Source: an uncultured SAR116 cluster alpha proteobacterium (GTDB lineage Bacteria > Pseudomonadota > Alphaproteobacteria > Puniceispirillales > Puniceispirillaceae). Taken from it: a stretch of DNA of 54,181 nucleotides. The notes beneath the pieces were generated by a model. It saw nothing but the letters and a program-made list of their open reading frames with translations, was not told the origin of the DNA and ran no database searches. The stretch's first letter is position 1, and the number at the start of each line of letters is the position of its first letter. The stretch lies in assembly GCA_902625725.1 (NCBI GenBank), contig CACOCY010000014.1:1-54181 (forward strand), in the 5' to 3' direction. The position numbers were made by a program, and so were the translations under genes. Shown here piece after piece: positions 8,701 to 16,973 of this stretch.

Positions 8701-8731
8701 AAAAAGGCGACCTAATTGGGTCGCCTTTTTT
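8701..8731 (+). terminator. Rho-independent terminator inside the second TTT operon
   Basis: AAAAAGGCGACC (8701-8712) pairs with GGTCGCCTTTTT (8719-8730) around a six-base loop, and the right arm runs into a T tract, the classic intrinsic terminator form. It starts 13 bp after the tctC stop and ends 15 bp before the tctB start. The downstream permease genes would therefore be expressed by read-through, keeping binding protein in excess. Confidence 0.88.
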
Positions 8732-8746
8732 AAAGGATAAATATTA

Positions 8747-9199
8747 ATGAAAATTAATCTTCCCTTAAAAATAGCAACCTATTTAACATCATTATTGTTC
8801 ATCTGCTTATCGGTATATTTTGGTGTAGAAAGCCTAAATTTTCCTGCTGGTGGAGAACTATTTCCCATATTTTTATTTGGATGTATAATTCTATTATCCT
8901 GCTTTCTCACTATTGAGGCGTTTTTAAAGAAAACCAGTCATGTATCAGTAAGCATAAAAATCGACTTTTTTACATGGAAGCCACTTTTTGTATCTATAGC
9001 TGTCATCATTCACGTAATTTTCATTTTTATTTTAGGATACTTCACTTCTTCTTTTTTATTTTTAATTGGATGTTCAATTCTTATAGGTTTACGCGATGCG
9101 CGTGCAATCGGTATTACAGCAATCGTCTTGTTTCCTCTTATGTATGCTTTTTTTGAAGGTTTTCTGAGAGCTGGATTACCAAAAGGCATTTTATTCTAG
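8747..9199 (+). CDS. tctB: TTT small permease subunit (TctB-like), locus 2
   Basis: Small membrane subunit of the second TTT transporter. The 150 residues have four hydrophobic segments (about 11-28, 38-58, 77-105, 118-140), and the C-terminal end FEGFLRAGLPKGIL matches the amphipathic tail often seen in TctB proteins. The ATG at 8747 is preceded by AAAGGA at 8732-8737, partly overlapping the end of the terminator T tract. TctA follows within 10 bp. The call rests on topology, size and position between tctC and tctA. Confidence 0.87.
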   Translation: MKINLPLKIATYLTSLLFICLSVYFGVESLNFPAGGELFPIFLFGCIILLSCFLTIEAFLKKTSHVSVSIKIDFFTWKPLFVSIAVIIHVIFIFILGYFTSSFLFLIGCSILIGLRDARAIGITAIVLFPLMYAFFEGFLRAGLPKGILF

Positions 9200-9209
9200 G
9201 TTATTGTTA

Positions 9210-10694
9210 ATGGATCTCATTGCTTTTAATTATCTTGGGAATATATTTGACTTAGCAAATATTTTAGCAATGCTACTCGGCGTTTTAGTTGGACTTGTGA
9301 TTGGAGCAATACCTGGTTTAAGCCCCCCAATGGCGATTGCACTTATGATACCTGTATCTTTTCAGTTTCCTCCTGAAACTGCATTGATTTTGCTTGTTTC
9401 CTGCTTTGCGGCGGGCATATATGGAGGCTCATTTTCTGCAATTCTGCTGCGAGCCCCAGGAACATCAGCTTCTGCTGCCTCATCTATTGAAGGTTATGAA
9501 ATGACCCGAAGGGGTAAAGCCATCCAAGCAATTAGAATTTCTACGTTTGCCTCTGTTGTTGGCGGGATTATAAGCGGCATTGTCCTTTTAATTCTTGCAC
9601 CTCCTCTTGCTCAAGTCGCTCTATTATTTGGACCTGCTGAATATTTTTTAGTAGCTATACTCGGACTAACAGCAATTGCATCTGTATCTTTTGGTTCCGT
9701 ATTTAAGGGACTTTTATCAGGGGCCTTCGGTCTTTTGATTTCCACAATTGGAATTGACCAATATTCTGGTTTTCCTCGCTTTACATTTGATTTTGTGGGT
9801 TTTGAAGCGGGGCTTGGGATTCTTCCTGCAATTATAGGATTATTTGCTTTTGCCCAAGCATTAGAACTGAGCGAGGGAGAAGCAAAAAATACCATTTCTG
9901 GTGTTCAAAAATTAAGTTGGCGAATTTGGCCAGATTTAGGGGAGATATTCCGCCTCCGGTGGTCGTTAATAAGAGGGTGGTCAGTCGGTTTAGTGATGGG
10001 GATAATACCAGCAGCAGGTGGAAGCGTAGCACAATGGATTGCCTACGCGTGGGAAATACGAAGAGCAAAACCTGGTGATAAATTTGGCGAAGGAGAGCCA
10101 AAAGGACTTGCTGCTACAGAGGGTTCAAATAATGGTGTGACTGGAACTTCGCTTGTACCTATGTTTGTCTTAGGAATTCCGGGTGGTATCTCTGCAGCCG
10201 TTATTTTTGGTGCCCTTATGATCCACGGTCTTCAACCAGGTCTTCGCCTTTTTAAGAACTCCCCTGAGATAATTTACACGATCATGTGGGGATTTATTGC
10301 AGCGAACGTAATTATGGGTTTTTTCGCAATTTTTTTGGCAAGGATTATGGCTTACCTCACGGTCATTCCTCGAGGGCTAATCGCTCCCCTGATAATGATT
10401 TTTAGCGTAATAGGAACTTACGCAGGTACAAACAATATTTATGATGTTTGGATTATGATTGGTTTCGGAGTAATTGGATACTTAATGATGAAAACGAATT
10501 TCTCCACAGCTGGATTACTATTAGGATTGATTTTAGGACCTATTGCCGAGGACGGTATGCGAGACCTATTAATTGTCTCTAATAATGCCCCAATAAGTTA
10601 TATTTTAACTAGACCCATTTCTGTAGTCTTAGTAATAAGTATAGCATTCATAATTTATATCTCCTTCAAACCCCAACCCTGGCAAGAAAAGTAA
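9210..10694 (+). CDS. tctA: TTT large permease subunit (TctA-like), locus 2
   Basis: Large membrane subunit of the second TTT transporter, about 12 membrane segments. Family signatures are GLVIGAIPGLSPPMAIALM near residue 30, the RAPGTSASAASSIEGYEM segment near residue 85, and the second-half copy GIIPAAGGSVAQW and LGIPGGISAAVIFGAL. At 494 residues it has the usual length. I chose the ATG at 9210, nine bases after AGG at 9198-9200; an in-frame TTG at 9204 would sit too close to that ribosome binding site. It is clearly paralogous to but divergent from the locus 1 TctA, and the gene order around it (C-B-A) is the classical one. Confidence 0.95.
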   Translation: MDLIAFNYLGNIFDLANILAMLLGVLVGLVIGAIPGLSPPMAIALMIPVSFQFPPETALILLVSCFAAGIYGGSFSAILLRAPGTSASAASSIEGYEMTRRGKAIQAIRISTFASVVGGIISGIVLLILAPPLAQVALLFGPAEYFLVAILGLTAIASVSFGSVFKGLLSGAFGLLISTIGIDQYSGFPRFTFDFVGFEAGLGILPAIIGLFAFAQALELSEGEAKNTISGVQKLSWRIWPDLGEIFRLRWSLIRGWSVGLVMGIIPAAGGSVAQWIAYAWEIRRAKPGDKFGEGEPKGLAATEGSNNGVTGTSLVPMFVLGIPGGISAAVIFGALMIHGLQPGLRLFKNSPEIIYTIMWGFIAANVIMGFFAIFLARIMAYLTVIPRGLIAPLIMIFSVIGTYAGTNNIYDVWIMIGFGVIGYLMMKTNFSTAGLLLGLILGPIAEDGMRDLLIVSNNAPISYILTRPISVVLVISIAFIIYISFKPQPWQEK

Positions 10695-10722
10695 TTTTTT
10701 AGCATCCAATCGAAGAGAAAAA

Positions 10723-11955
10723 ATGTCTGATACACTTTTTAACAACATGAAATTACTCTCACAAAACACTCTAAATGGTTTTGGTGGAATTGGAGAGGGT
10801 ATCTCAATGCAGGTTACACAGAATGGAAGAAGAATTATTTGGCTTGCACATGAGGGTGCCCCAAAAAACTTTACAGGAGTAGACGTTACTGACCCAAAAA
10901 AAACTAAAGTTGTTTGTCAAACGGAATTACCACATATGAAAATGCGCTCTAACTCACTTGAGGTATGCGGAAATATACTTGCAGTTGCCTATCAAGTTTA
11001 CGAAAAGGGTCTAGAGCCCGCAGGTATGGAACTATTTGACATAACTAAACCAGAGGAACCTAAATCTATTGGTTTTCATTCTACAGCTGGGCCACATTCT
11101 AGGGGTATGCATTGTTTATGGTTTGTCGATGGTGAAACTGTACACTGCTCCAGTGGCGCGCCAGATTTTGAGCCAAAGCACCCGAGAGATGATCAGTTTT
11201 ATCAAATATTAGATGTTAGAAACCCTAGTAAGATAAATGAAATAGGCAGATGGTGGATGCCAGGGTCAAAAATCGGAGATATTGAAGAGCTACCACCGCG
11301 TGTTAACCCGGAGGGTGGGGTTGATCCCATGGGAAGTGATGCATTTCGAGTGCATAATGTAAATGTTTATGATGAGCGTCCCGACAGAGCATATGTTGGC
11401 TATATTGATGGCGGAATTTTTGTTTTAGATATAAATGATAAATCAAATCCTACAGTTGTAAGTAACTGGAACCCCCACAATCCTTATCCAGGTTTTTCTC
11501 ATACTGCTCTGCCCTTATTTGACCGAGAACTAATTATTGTTACAGATGAGTGTATTAAGGATGATGGAGCAGATTGGCCAAAACTCACTTGGATATTGGA
11601 TGCAAGAAACGAAAAGAATTTAGTGCCCATCAGCACTCTCCCATTGCCACCAGTGGAGGAATTTGGAATTAAGGGAGGACGTTTTGGTTCTCATAACTTA
11701 CACGAAAACCGACCAGGTCCATCTTTCAAAAGTGAAGAAATTTTAATCGGCGCTTTTTTTAATGCAGGCATCAGAATATATGATATTAAAAATCCATATC
11801 AGCCTCAAGAAATAGCCTATTTTGTCCCACCGAAACCATCAAATTCGAGAGTTAACGCTATACAGATGAATGACGTATATGCTGACGAAAATGGACTAGT
11901 GTATGCGGTAGACCGCTGGTCAGGTGGATTATATGTTCTTGAAATGGATATTTGA
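10723..11955 (+). CDS. LVIVD-type beta-propeller protein
   Basis: A 410-residue soluble protein without signal peptide, built of repeating beta blades of the LVIVD type: units such as AGMELFDITKPEEPKSIG, YQILDVRNPSKINEIG, GIFVLDINDKSNPTVVS and IRIYDIKNPYQPQEIA each carry the hydrophobic-D-hydrophobic core followed by NP and a strand. Conserved His residues in MHCLWFVDG, RVHNVNVY, FSHTALP and SHNLHENRP are spaced along the propeller in a pattern that could form a central metal site. It lies 28 bp after tctA in the same direction, so it is probably part of the second TTT operon and may process or sense the imported compound. No enzymatic function is established from sequence alone. AGAGAAAAA precedes the ATG. 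Confidence 0.75.
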   Translation: MSDTLFNNMKLLSQNTLNGFGGIGEGISMQVTQNGRRIIWLAHEGAPKNFTGVDVTDPKKTKVVCQTELPHMKMRSNSLEVCGNILAVAYQVYEKGLEPAGMELFDITKPEEPKSIGFHSTAGPHSRGMHCLWFVDGETVHCSSGAPDFEPKHPRDDQFYQILDVRNPSKINEIGRWWMPGSKIGDIEELPPRVNPEGGVDPMGSDAFRVHNVNVYDERPDRAYVGYIDGGIFVLDINDKSNPTVVSNWNPHNPYPGFSHTALPLFDRELIIVTDECIKDDGADWPKLTWILDARNEKNLVPISTLPLPPVEEFGIKGGRFGSHNLHENRPGPSFKSEEILIGAFFNAGIRIYDIKNPYQPQEIAYFVPPKPSNSRVNAIQMNDVYADENGLVYAVDRWSGGLYVLEMDI

Positions 11956-11969
11956 TAAAAGTAATCTCC

Positions 11970-12713
11970 ATGTCTAAAAAACCCTCATCAATTCTAATTT
12001 ATGGGATATGCGAAACACCATCTATTCTTTGGAATGCACACTTTCTTAATCCACGAAGAAATAATATAAACAGACAATACATTTGTTTAGATGACGAGTC
12101 ATTAACTCTTAGAATAGGCAGTAAAGGCTGGCTTGAAATAAAACCAGAACAACTTTTGCAATTTCAATCAAATTATGAATTAAACGCTTACACTAAAGAA
12201 ATACTTTTATCAAAAGTTAACGCATTTAGTAGGCCAATCAAAAATGCTTTAATATCTTATTTTAATTGGGTTGAAAATAAATGCCTAAAAATCAGTAAAG
12301 GTAAACTATCTAAAGACATTGATCCTTTATTCGCAAATGCTGAGCAGCTTTTTTTTAGTGCTTACCTGCCACTACCTCATCCAAAAATTGTAATAAGTGA
12401 CAAAGATGGTGTATTTCAAGGCGTCGCACACTTTGATTTAGGTTTTTCTATTAGCGGCAAAGTATACCTTTTGACTTTTTCAGAGGGTCAGTTTATCCGC
12501 AAAACTGAACGTGAATACAGAGAAAAATTATTTGAAGAAGGTAAAGATAAATTTATATTCAAAGATCTATCAAAACCAGCACAAAATAATGAGTTTGATA
12601 TAGAATTTATTACCCAATTGATAAATACAATTCCAAGTTTAGAACACTTTGTTCAGCAAAAAAAAATGCCCCATGGGATTTATTATCCAGAGGGCGTAAA
12701 TATAAGTCCATAA
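11970..12713 (+). CDS. Unrecognised protein, 247 residues, end of second TTT operon
   Basis: I do not recognise this protein. It is predicted soluble, with no signal peptide or membrane segment. It begins with a strand-rich stretch (KKPSSILIYGICETPSILW), has a helical middle, and a segment PHPKIVISDKDGVFQGVAHFD followed by FSISGKVYLLTF (about residues 147-180) that looks like a beta-sheet core with conserved acidic residues. The start is uncertain: I used the ATG at 11970, but an in-frame TTG at 11952 overlaps the stop of the propeller gene and would add six residues by translational coupling. It directly follows the propeller gene, so the two are likely co-expressed and may work on the same compound. 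Confidence 0.65.
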   Translation: MSKKPSSILIYGICETPSILWNAHFLNPRRNNINRQYICLDDESLTLRIGSKGWLEIKPEQLLQFQSNYELNAYTKEILLSKVNAFSRPIKNALISYFNWVENKCLKISKGKLSKDIDPLFANAEQLFFSAYLPLPHPKIVISDKDGVFQGVAHFDLGFSISGKVYLLTFSEGQFIRKTEREYREKLFEEGKDKFIFKDLSKPAQNNEFDIEFITQLINTIPSLEHFVQQKKMPHGIYYPEGVNISP

Positions 12714-12722
12714 ATAATTTTG

Positions 12723-12760
12723 CTAGATAATAAATCTAGGATTTTATGATTTTATTTTTT
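12723..12760. terminator. Weak terminator-like hairpin in the convergent gap
   Basis: CTAGAT (12723-12728) and ATCTAG (12734-12739) form a short 6-bp stem with a five-base loop, followed on the + strand by a T-rich tract ending in TTTTTT at 12760. It lies in the 84-bp gap between the convergent transport operon and glycosyltransferase operon. The stem is short and the surroundings AT-rich, so this is tentative. Confidence 0.35.
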
Positions 12761-12761
12761 A
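12742..12761 (+). repeat. Direct repeat, left copy (20 bp)
   Basis: The 20 bases TTTTATGATTTTATTTTTTA occur here and again at 15579-15598, identical and in the same orientation. The two copies bracket the three-gene block of GT2, GT8 and UDP-xylose synthase. The sequence is low-complexity AT, so the match could be accidental. Confidence 0.4.
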
Positions 12762-12797
12762 ATTGAGTGGAGCATAAAAAAAATTTTAATTCAAATC

Positions 12798-13568
12798 TCA
12801 TTTTACATCTCCTGCTTTTATGTAATTTACAATATGTTCATAATTGAAAAATTGTGGTATCATGAATTCAGGTATTAAATACTGTGGAAAAGACCTAGAT
12901 GTATTTCTAGCGTGAACGAAATGCATACATAAACCCACGTTATCTATTACTCCTCCAACCCTGTGAAACTTAGACACCATTTTTGCAAATTTAACGTCTT
13001 CCTGCCAATTAATTTCTGGATATTTAATTTCTCCATAAATATTTTTTTTGTAACAATATCCAAATCCATAGCTTATTAATAAGTCAGGAATAACTTTTCC
13101 TCTTGTTTTGTCAAACTGGATTAATCCTTTTTCATCAGGACCAAAAATAAAATGAATACCATTCTGTTTTGCAAGATCCCAATACCCATACCTCTTTGTA
13201 TTTGAGTGATACAGAAAAAAACCACGCAGATTCAGAAAGTCCTGTTCGTTCTTCATAATGCTTTCGACAAAAAATTTTATGTAATTTGGAGCATATAAAT
13301 CATCATCGTCAAAGTGAATAATTAACTCTCCAGACGCCTTTTCAATCAAGTGGTTCCGTTTCTCGCCAATTGACAAAACATTCTTTGAATAAAAATACTG
13401 AATTCCTGAATTTTCATCTAGAAATTTTATGGATTTTTCGTGGGAGTCGTCAAAAATTAACCATTCCAAATTTTTATAGCTCTGGGACAAAACACACTTT
13501 TTCAATAATGGAAGAAATTGGGGTCTATCTTTTGTGGGTGTGATAATAGATACTAATGGCTCTCTCAT
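12798..13568 (-). CDS. Family 2 glycosyltransferase
   Basis: GT-A fold glycosyltransferase of family 2, cytoplasmic, transferring a sugar from a nucleotide donor during glycan assembly. The N-terminus PLVSIITPTKDRPQFLP is the standard GT2 opening. The metal- and donor-binding acidic cluster is IHFDDDDLYAPNYI (about residue 85), preceded by the GEKRNHLIEKASG segment. At 256 residues it is a single catalytic domain with no membrane anchor. Its ATG overlaps the stop of the upstream GT8 gene by four bases (ATGA), so it is the third gene of an operon UDP-xylose synthase-GT8-GT2. The acceptor and donor are unknown; UDP-xylose is plausible because its synthase is in the operon. Confidence 0.88.
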   Translation of the reverse strand: MREPLVSIITPTKDRPQFLPLLKKCVLSQSYKNLEWLIFDDSHEKSIKFLDENSGIQYFYSKNVLSIGEKRNHLIEKASGELIIHFDDDDLYAPNYIKFFVESIMKNEQDFLNLRGFFLYHSNTKRYGYWDLAKQNGIHFIFGPDEKGLIQFDKTRGKVIPDLLISYGFGYCYKKNIYGEIKYPEINWQEDVKFAKMVSKFHRVGGVIDNVGLCMHFVHARNTSRSFPQYLIPEFMIPQFFNYEHIVNYIKAGDVK

Positions 13569-14524
13569 TTCTTTGACCCAATATTTTCTATTAATTTTTC
13601 AATAATTTTCGTCTTAATAAAACTAGATTGCTGATATTTTTCCTCTAAATCAAGACAATGTGAATAGCTAATCGCCTGTTCTATGTTTCTCACTTTCTGA
13701 AATTTGATTTCTAATGTTTTAGATTGGTCTGAAAAAGATTTCCAAAATTTTACAGCATTAGGCCGATGCCAAAGGTGCCAAGGTTTCACGTTACCAACAA
13801 AATGCAAAATGCCGTGCCTAAATGAAATTAATTGTTTTTGCCAAATTTTATCCGTTAACCCCCACCAAGCCTGTATATTAAAATGGGACGGTAGCAAACT
13901 TACATATCCATTCAATATAATATTGTACAAATCTTGATCTGAATATTTGCAAAACTTTCCATACTTTTTCTGAGAAGCCTCACATTCTTTTAAAAAATCA
14001 ATTTCCCTTAATTTCTTCAAATTTAAAAGCATAACGCCAGAATTAAAATAATGTTCAACATCAACTTCCAAATTCTTCCAATACTTGCGCATATTTTCTG
14101 AATGATTATCTAAAACTGCTGCAACAATTTTATTCTCTAATTTGAATTGAAAAAGTTTCTTTAGACACTCACCAACTATTGTATCTCCATCTATAAATAT
14201 AACTTTATCTTTTTGAACCATTTGATGAATCATTAGTTTTAAAAAAATAGTTATGTTCCAAGGTTGAAAACTATTTTTTCCTCTATTGCTTGGCGCGGAA
14301 ACCTTATATTTAGAGACCCATTCTTCTAGACAAGGGTGTTTAATTACTTCTCCTCCCTGTGCAATAATTTCCTTTTCAACTTTATTCCCAGACCGTTCCA
14401 TTCTAGATGGATAAAGTAAATGAAATTCCACTTGTTCTTTATTGTTTTTTAATAGTGAAATAGCTGACACTATAGTGGCTTCCGCAAATCCTTCATCAAA
14501 AACGTAAACAACAGGTATTTTCAT
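13565..14524 (-). CDS. Family 8 glycosyltransferase
   Basis: Retaining glycosyltransferase of family 8 (LgtC/glycogenin type), cytoplasmic. It opens with a strand followed by [13 protein letters not shown], has the Mn-binding DxD in [14 protein letters not shown] (about residue 108), the family's [17 protein letters not shown] (about 160-176) and [13 protein letters not shown], then [11 protein letters not shown], and ends with the conserved [12 protein letters not shown] segment with catalytic-site His. At 319 residues it is full length. It overlaps the UDP-xylose synthase stop upstream and the GT2 start downstream by four bases each (ATGA), a tightly coupled three-gene operon. GT8 members use UDP-Glc, UDP-Gal, UDP-GlcNAc or UDP-Xyl; the adjacent UDP-xylose synthase favours a xylosyl donor but does not prove it. 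Confidence 0.88.
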   Translation of the reverse strand: MKIPVVYVFDEGFAEATIVSAISLLKNNKEQVEFHLLYPSRMERSGNKVEKEIIAQGGEVIKHPCLEEWVSKYKVSAPSNRGKNSFQPWNITIFLKLMIHQMVQKDKVIFIDGDTIVGECLKKLFQFKLENKIVAAVLDNHSENMRKYWKNLEVDVEHYFNSGVMLLNLKKLREIDFLKECEASQKKYGKFCKYSDQDLYNIILNGYVSLLPSHFNIQAWWGLTDKIWQKQLISFRHGILHFVGNVKPWHLWHRPNAVKFWKSFSDQSKTLEIKFQKVRNIEQAISYSHCLDLEEKYQQSSFIKTKIIEKLIENIGSKK

Positions 14525-15486
14525 TTTGCAGCTAACACTGCATCAAAATAATCTATTGTCATTTTTAAACCATCCTCAATATCAGTACTAGGTTTCCAGT
14601 CAATTAAGCTTTTAGCTAGACTTATATCAGGCTTCCGCTGTTGTGGGTCGTCGATTGGTATTTTTTTAAATATGATTTTTGTTTTTGTTCCTATTAAAGA
14701 CCTAATTTTTTCTGCAAGCTCTGAGATTTTGAATTCATTGGGATTACCCAGGTTAAGGGGACCAACAAAGTTATTTGATTTATCCATGAGATCAAGGAAG
14801 CCTTGTATTAAATCACTAACGTAGCAGAAAGAGCGGGTCTGTTCGCCATTTCCATAAATCGTAATTGGGTTTCCCTTAAGTGCCTGAACAATAAAATTAG
14901 ATACTACACGGCCGTCATTAGGATGCATTTTAGGACCATACGTATTAAAAATTCTTGCAACTTTAATTTCCAAATCAAACATTCGATTATAACTAAAGAA
15001 CAGTGTTTCTGCACAGCGTTTTCCCTCATCGTAGCAAGAGCGAGGTCCGATGGGATTTACCTTGCCCCAATAATTTTCATGCTGAGGGTGAACCTCTGGA
15101 TCACCATAGACCTCGCTGGTGGAAGCTTGAAATATTCTTGCTCCAACACGTTTTGCAAGCCCTAACATATTTATTGCACCCTGCACGCTAGTCTTGGTAG
15201 TTTGCACTGGATTTTTCTGATAATGTACAGGGGAGGCCGGACAAGCCAAATTATAAATCTTATCAACTTCCAAATAAATTGGAAATGTGACATCATGACG
15301 AAGCAATTCAAATTTATCATTATTCAAAAGATGACGGATATTAGTCTTCGAACCAGTAAAAAAATTATCAAGACATATTACATCATTTCCGTCTTCAATA
15401 AGCCGTTCGCAAAGATGAGACCCTAAAAAGCCTGCTCCCCCTGTAACTAAAATTCTTTGCTTATCAAATTCAGTCAATTTTTTCAC
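14521..15486 (-). CDS. UDP-glucuronate decarboxylase (UDP-xylose synthase)
   Basis: Extended SDR enzyme converting UDP-glucuronate to UDP-xylose with NAD as bound cofactor. The NAD motif [10 protein letters not shown] is at about residues 16-25; the sequence [15 protein letters not shown] is diagnostic of the UXS family rather than of epimerases; the catalytic STSEVYGDP and YDEGKR (YxxxK) follow, then [21 protein letters not shown]. At 321 residues it is full length. The start is a GTG at 15486; no in-frame ATG was found close upstream. It is the first gene of an operon with two glycosyltransferases and provides their probable donor. No UDP-glucose dehydrogenase is in the window, so UDP-glucuronate must come from elsewhere. 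Confidence 0.92.
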   Translation of the reverse strand: MKKLTEFDKQRILVTGGAGFLGSHLCERLIEDGNDVICLDNFFTGSKTNIRHLLNNDKFELLRHDVTFPIYLEVDKIYNLACPASPVHYQKNPVQTTKTSVQGAINMLGLAKRVGARIFQASTSEVYGDPEVHPQHENYWGKVNPIGPRSCYDEGKRCAETLFFSYNRMFDLEIKVARIFNTYGPKMHPNDGRVVSNFIVQALKGNPITIYGNGEQTRSFCYVSDLIQGFLDLMDKSNNFVGPLNLGNPNEFKISELAEKIRSLIGTKTKIIFKKIPIDDPQQRKPDISLAKSLIDWKPSTDIEDGLKMTIDYFDAVLAAK

Positions 15487-15578
15487 CTTCGAAAGGTATA
15501 AAACTAAACATTTATAGATTTAAGTTTGCATACATTCCTACCATAGGGGAACAAGTTTTTTTCTTTTAGTGAACAGTC

Positions 15579-15598
15579 TTTTATGATTTTATTTTTTA
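15579..15598 (+). repeat. Direct repeat, right copy (20 bp)
   Basis: Second copy of the AT-rich 20-mer found at 12742-12761, in the 184-bp divergent gap between UDP-xylose synthase and the methyltransferase. The rest of this gap holds no recognisable gene; it must contain the promoters of both divergent units, but no clear -35/-10 pair stands out. Confidence 0.4.
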
Positions 15599-15670
15599 GT
15601 AGAATAAATTTAATTGAAAAAGTTTCGAGTTTTAAATCACAAATAAATTATAGAGAGGCCAGAAAACATA

Positions 15671-16345
15671 ATGACATCCAGAAAAATCCCTAAAATATTG
15701 GATGATAGCTTTTTAGAGACTTTTTTATCCAAAGTTACTGAACCAACTCGTAAAATTTTTCTTAAAAAACAGATTAATACATCCGTAAGTGCTTTCTTAG
15801 GGTTTTGTTATTCAGGTAAAAACCATCTTCTTTTCGAAGGTGGCACAGTTACCAGTTTAGAGTTTAATGCATTAAAAAAATTAGCAAAAGAAGCATGCAA
15901 GTTTGAGGGTCCGATCATCGAAATAGGTACATTGTTCGGATATTCAACAATGGCGCTCGCAATAGGAAAAACAAAAAATAAACCGCTATATACGGTAGAT
16001 GGGTTTAATTGGAACCCAATAGGGATTCCTTCTTGGAGGCACGAAGAACTTACAAGAAAGTCTCTTTGCTTTTTAACTGAAACACAGAATGTTAAAATAA
16101 TTAAAAGCTCCGCTGCGGACTTTTACGCCAATTTTAACTTGCCAAACCCTTCAATGATTTTCATAGATGCAGATCATGATTACGAATCAGTTCGAAAAGA
16201 CATAGAGTTTGCTCGAAAAGTGCAAACTAATATCATCTGCGGGCACGATTACAATTGGCCAGGTGTTCAGCAAGCAGTTAACGAAAATTTTGATGATCAA
16301 ATTCAAAAAGTTGGAGAAATGTGGGTATGGAGAAATAAAAAATAG
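15671..16345 (+). CDS. Class I SAM-dependent methyltransferase
   Basis: Methyltransferase of the Methyltransf_24 type often found in glycan loci. The SAM-binding motif is GPIIEIGTLFGYSTMALA (about residues 79-96); motif II has the acidic YTVDGFNW; the conserved MIFIDADHDYESVRKDIEF (about residues 159-177) and GHDYNWPGVQQAV complete the family pattern. At 224 residues it is full length. The ATG at 15671 follows GAGAGG at 15653-15658, a good though distant ribosome binding site. It stands alone on the + strand between two - strand glycan operons. Likely substrate is a sugar hydroxyl of the glycan made here, by context only. Confidence 0.8.
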   Translation: MTSRKIPKILDDSFLETFLSKVTEPTRKIFLKKQINTSVSAFLGFCYSGKNHLLFEGGTVTSLEFNALKKLAKEACKFEGPIIEIGTLFGYSTMALAIGKTKNKPLYTVDGFNWNPIGIPSWRHEELTRKSLCFLTETQNVKIIKSSAADFYANFNLPNPSMIFIDADHDYESVRKDIEFARKVQTNIICGHDYNWPGVQQAVNENFDDQIQKVGEMWVWRNKK

Positions 16346-16355
16346 ATGAGCTATG

Positions 16356-16402
16356 AAGTTTAGTTTTTAGCAATTATTGCAATAACATCAAAATCTAAAC
16401 TT
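16356..16402. terminator. Long hairpin between convergent methyltransferase and broken GT2
   Basis: AAGTTTAG (16356-16363) pairs with CTAAACTT (16395-16402), continued after one mismatch by TTTT/AAAA. The loop itself contains a second perfect hairpin GCAATTATTGC (16370-16380). It starts 10 bp after the methyltransferase stop and touches the remnant's last stop, the position of a bidirectional terminator. No T tract directly abuts it on the + strand. Confidence 0.5.
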
Positions 16403-16953
16403 TAGAATTTTAAAATTAAATGACCCCGACTTATTCCTGAGTTATTTATTTTACCCAAAAAATCATTATCTAAATGCCACTTAAAGTTTTCTAAAAAAAA
16501 CCAATTCTTTCTAATATTTCTCTTTTGAACACCCAACCAGATGGGGTAGGAAAATCGTTTATTCTTATAATTTTACCTTTTCATATCAATTTCAAGCTGA
16601 TTAGACGAAATAAAATCAATTTGTTGTGTTTCAAAAGCACTGAGAACTAATTTTAAAAAGTCTGTATTCCATTGGTCGTCATCCTCAATTATGGCAACGA
16701 AATCGCTTTTAACTATCTTCAGGCCTGCGTTTAATGCCTTAGCTTGAGAATGACCGTCGCTATTTACAATAGTCAAATTGATATCTCGATAATCCAATGA
16801 AATGCTGCTATCTCGATCCAAACAAATCAAAAATCTCACGTCAACAGAATTAAAGGCCGAATTCTGCTTAACAGAATTAATCATTCTGTCCAAAAAAAAT
16901 TTTTGCTGGGTTGAAGTTCTTGTTGGGCAAATCAAATCGATGGAGTGTCTCAT
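16402..16953 (-). pseudogene. Family 2 glycosyltransferase broken by two frameshifts
   Basis: The intact N-terminal part (MRHSIDLICPTRTSTQQK onward) is a GT2 domain with acidic motif AIIEDDDQWNTDFLK. Its frame ends at 16573 just after LEIDMKR. Dropping one A from the AAAA run at 16578-16581 restores a frame reading KGKIIRINDFPTPSGWVFK and REILERIGFF. Adding one T in the run of eight at 16493-16500 then restores LENFKWHLDNDFLGKINNSG, which is typical GT2 C-terminal sequence (FxWHLDNDFLG). So the homology runs across three frames and ends near 16402, giving about 185 residues in total. Either this is a decaying gene or the two homopolymer runs are sequencing errors. The likely start is the ATG at 16953; an in-frame TTG at 16977 overlaps the fcl stop. 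Confidence 0.75.
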
Positions 16954-16973
16954 ATTAATTCTTGCTTCAATAT

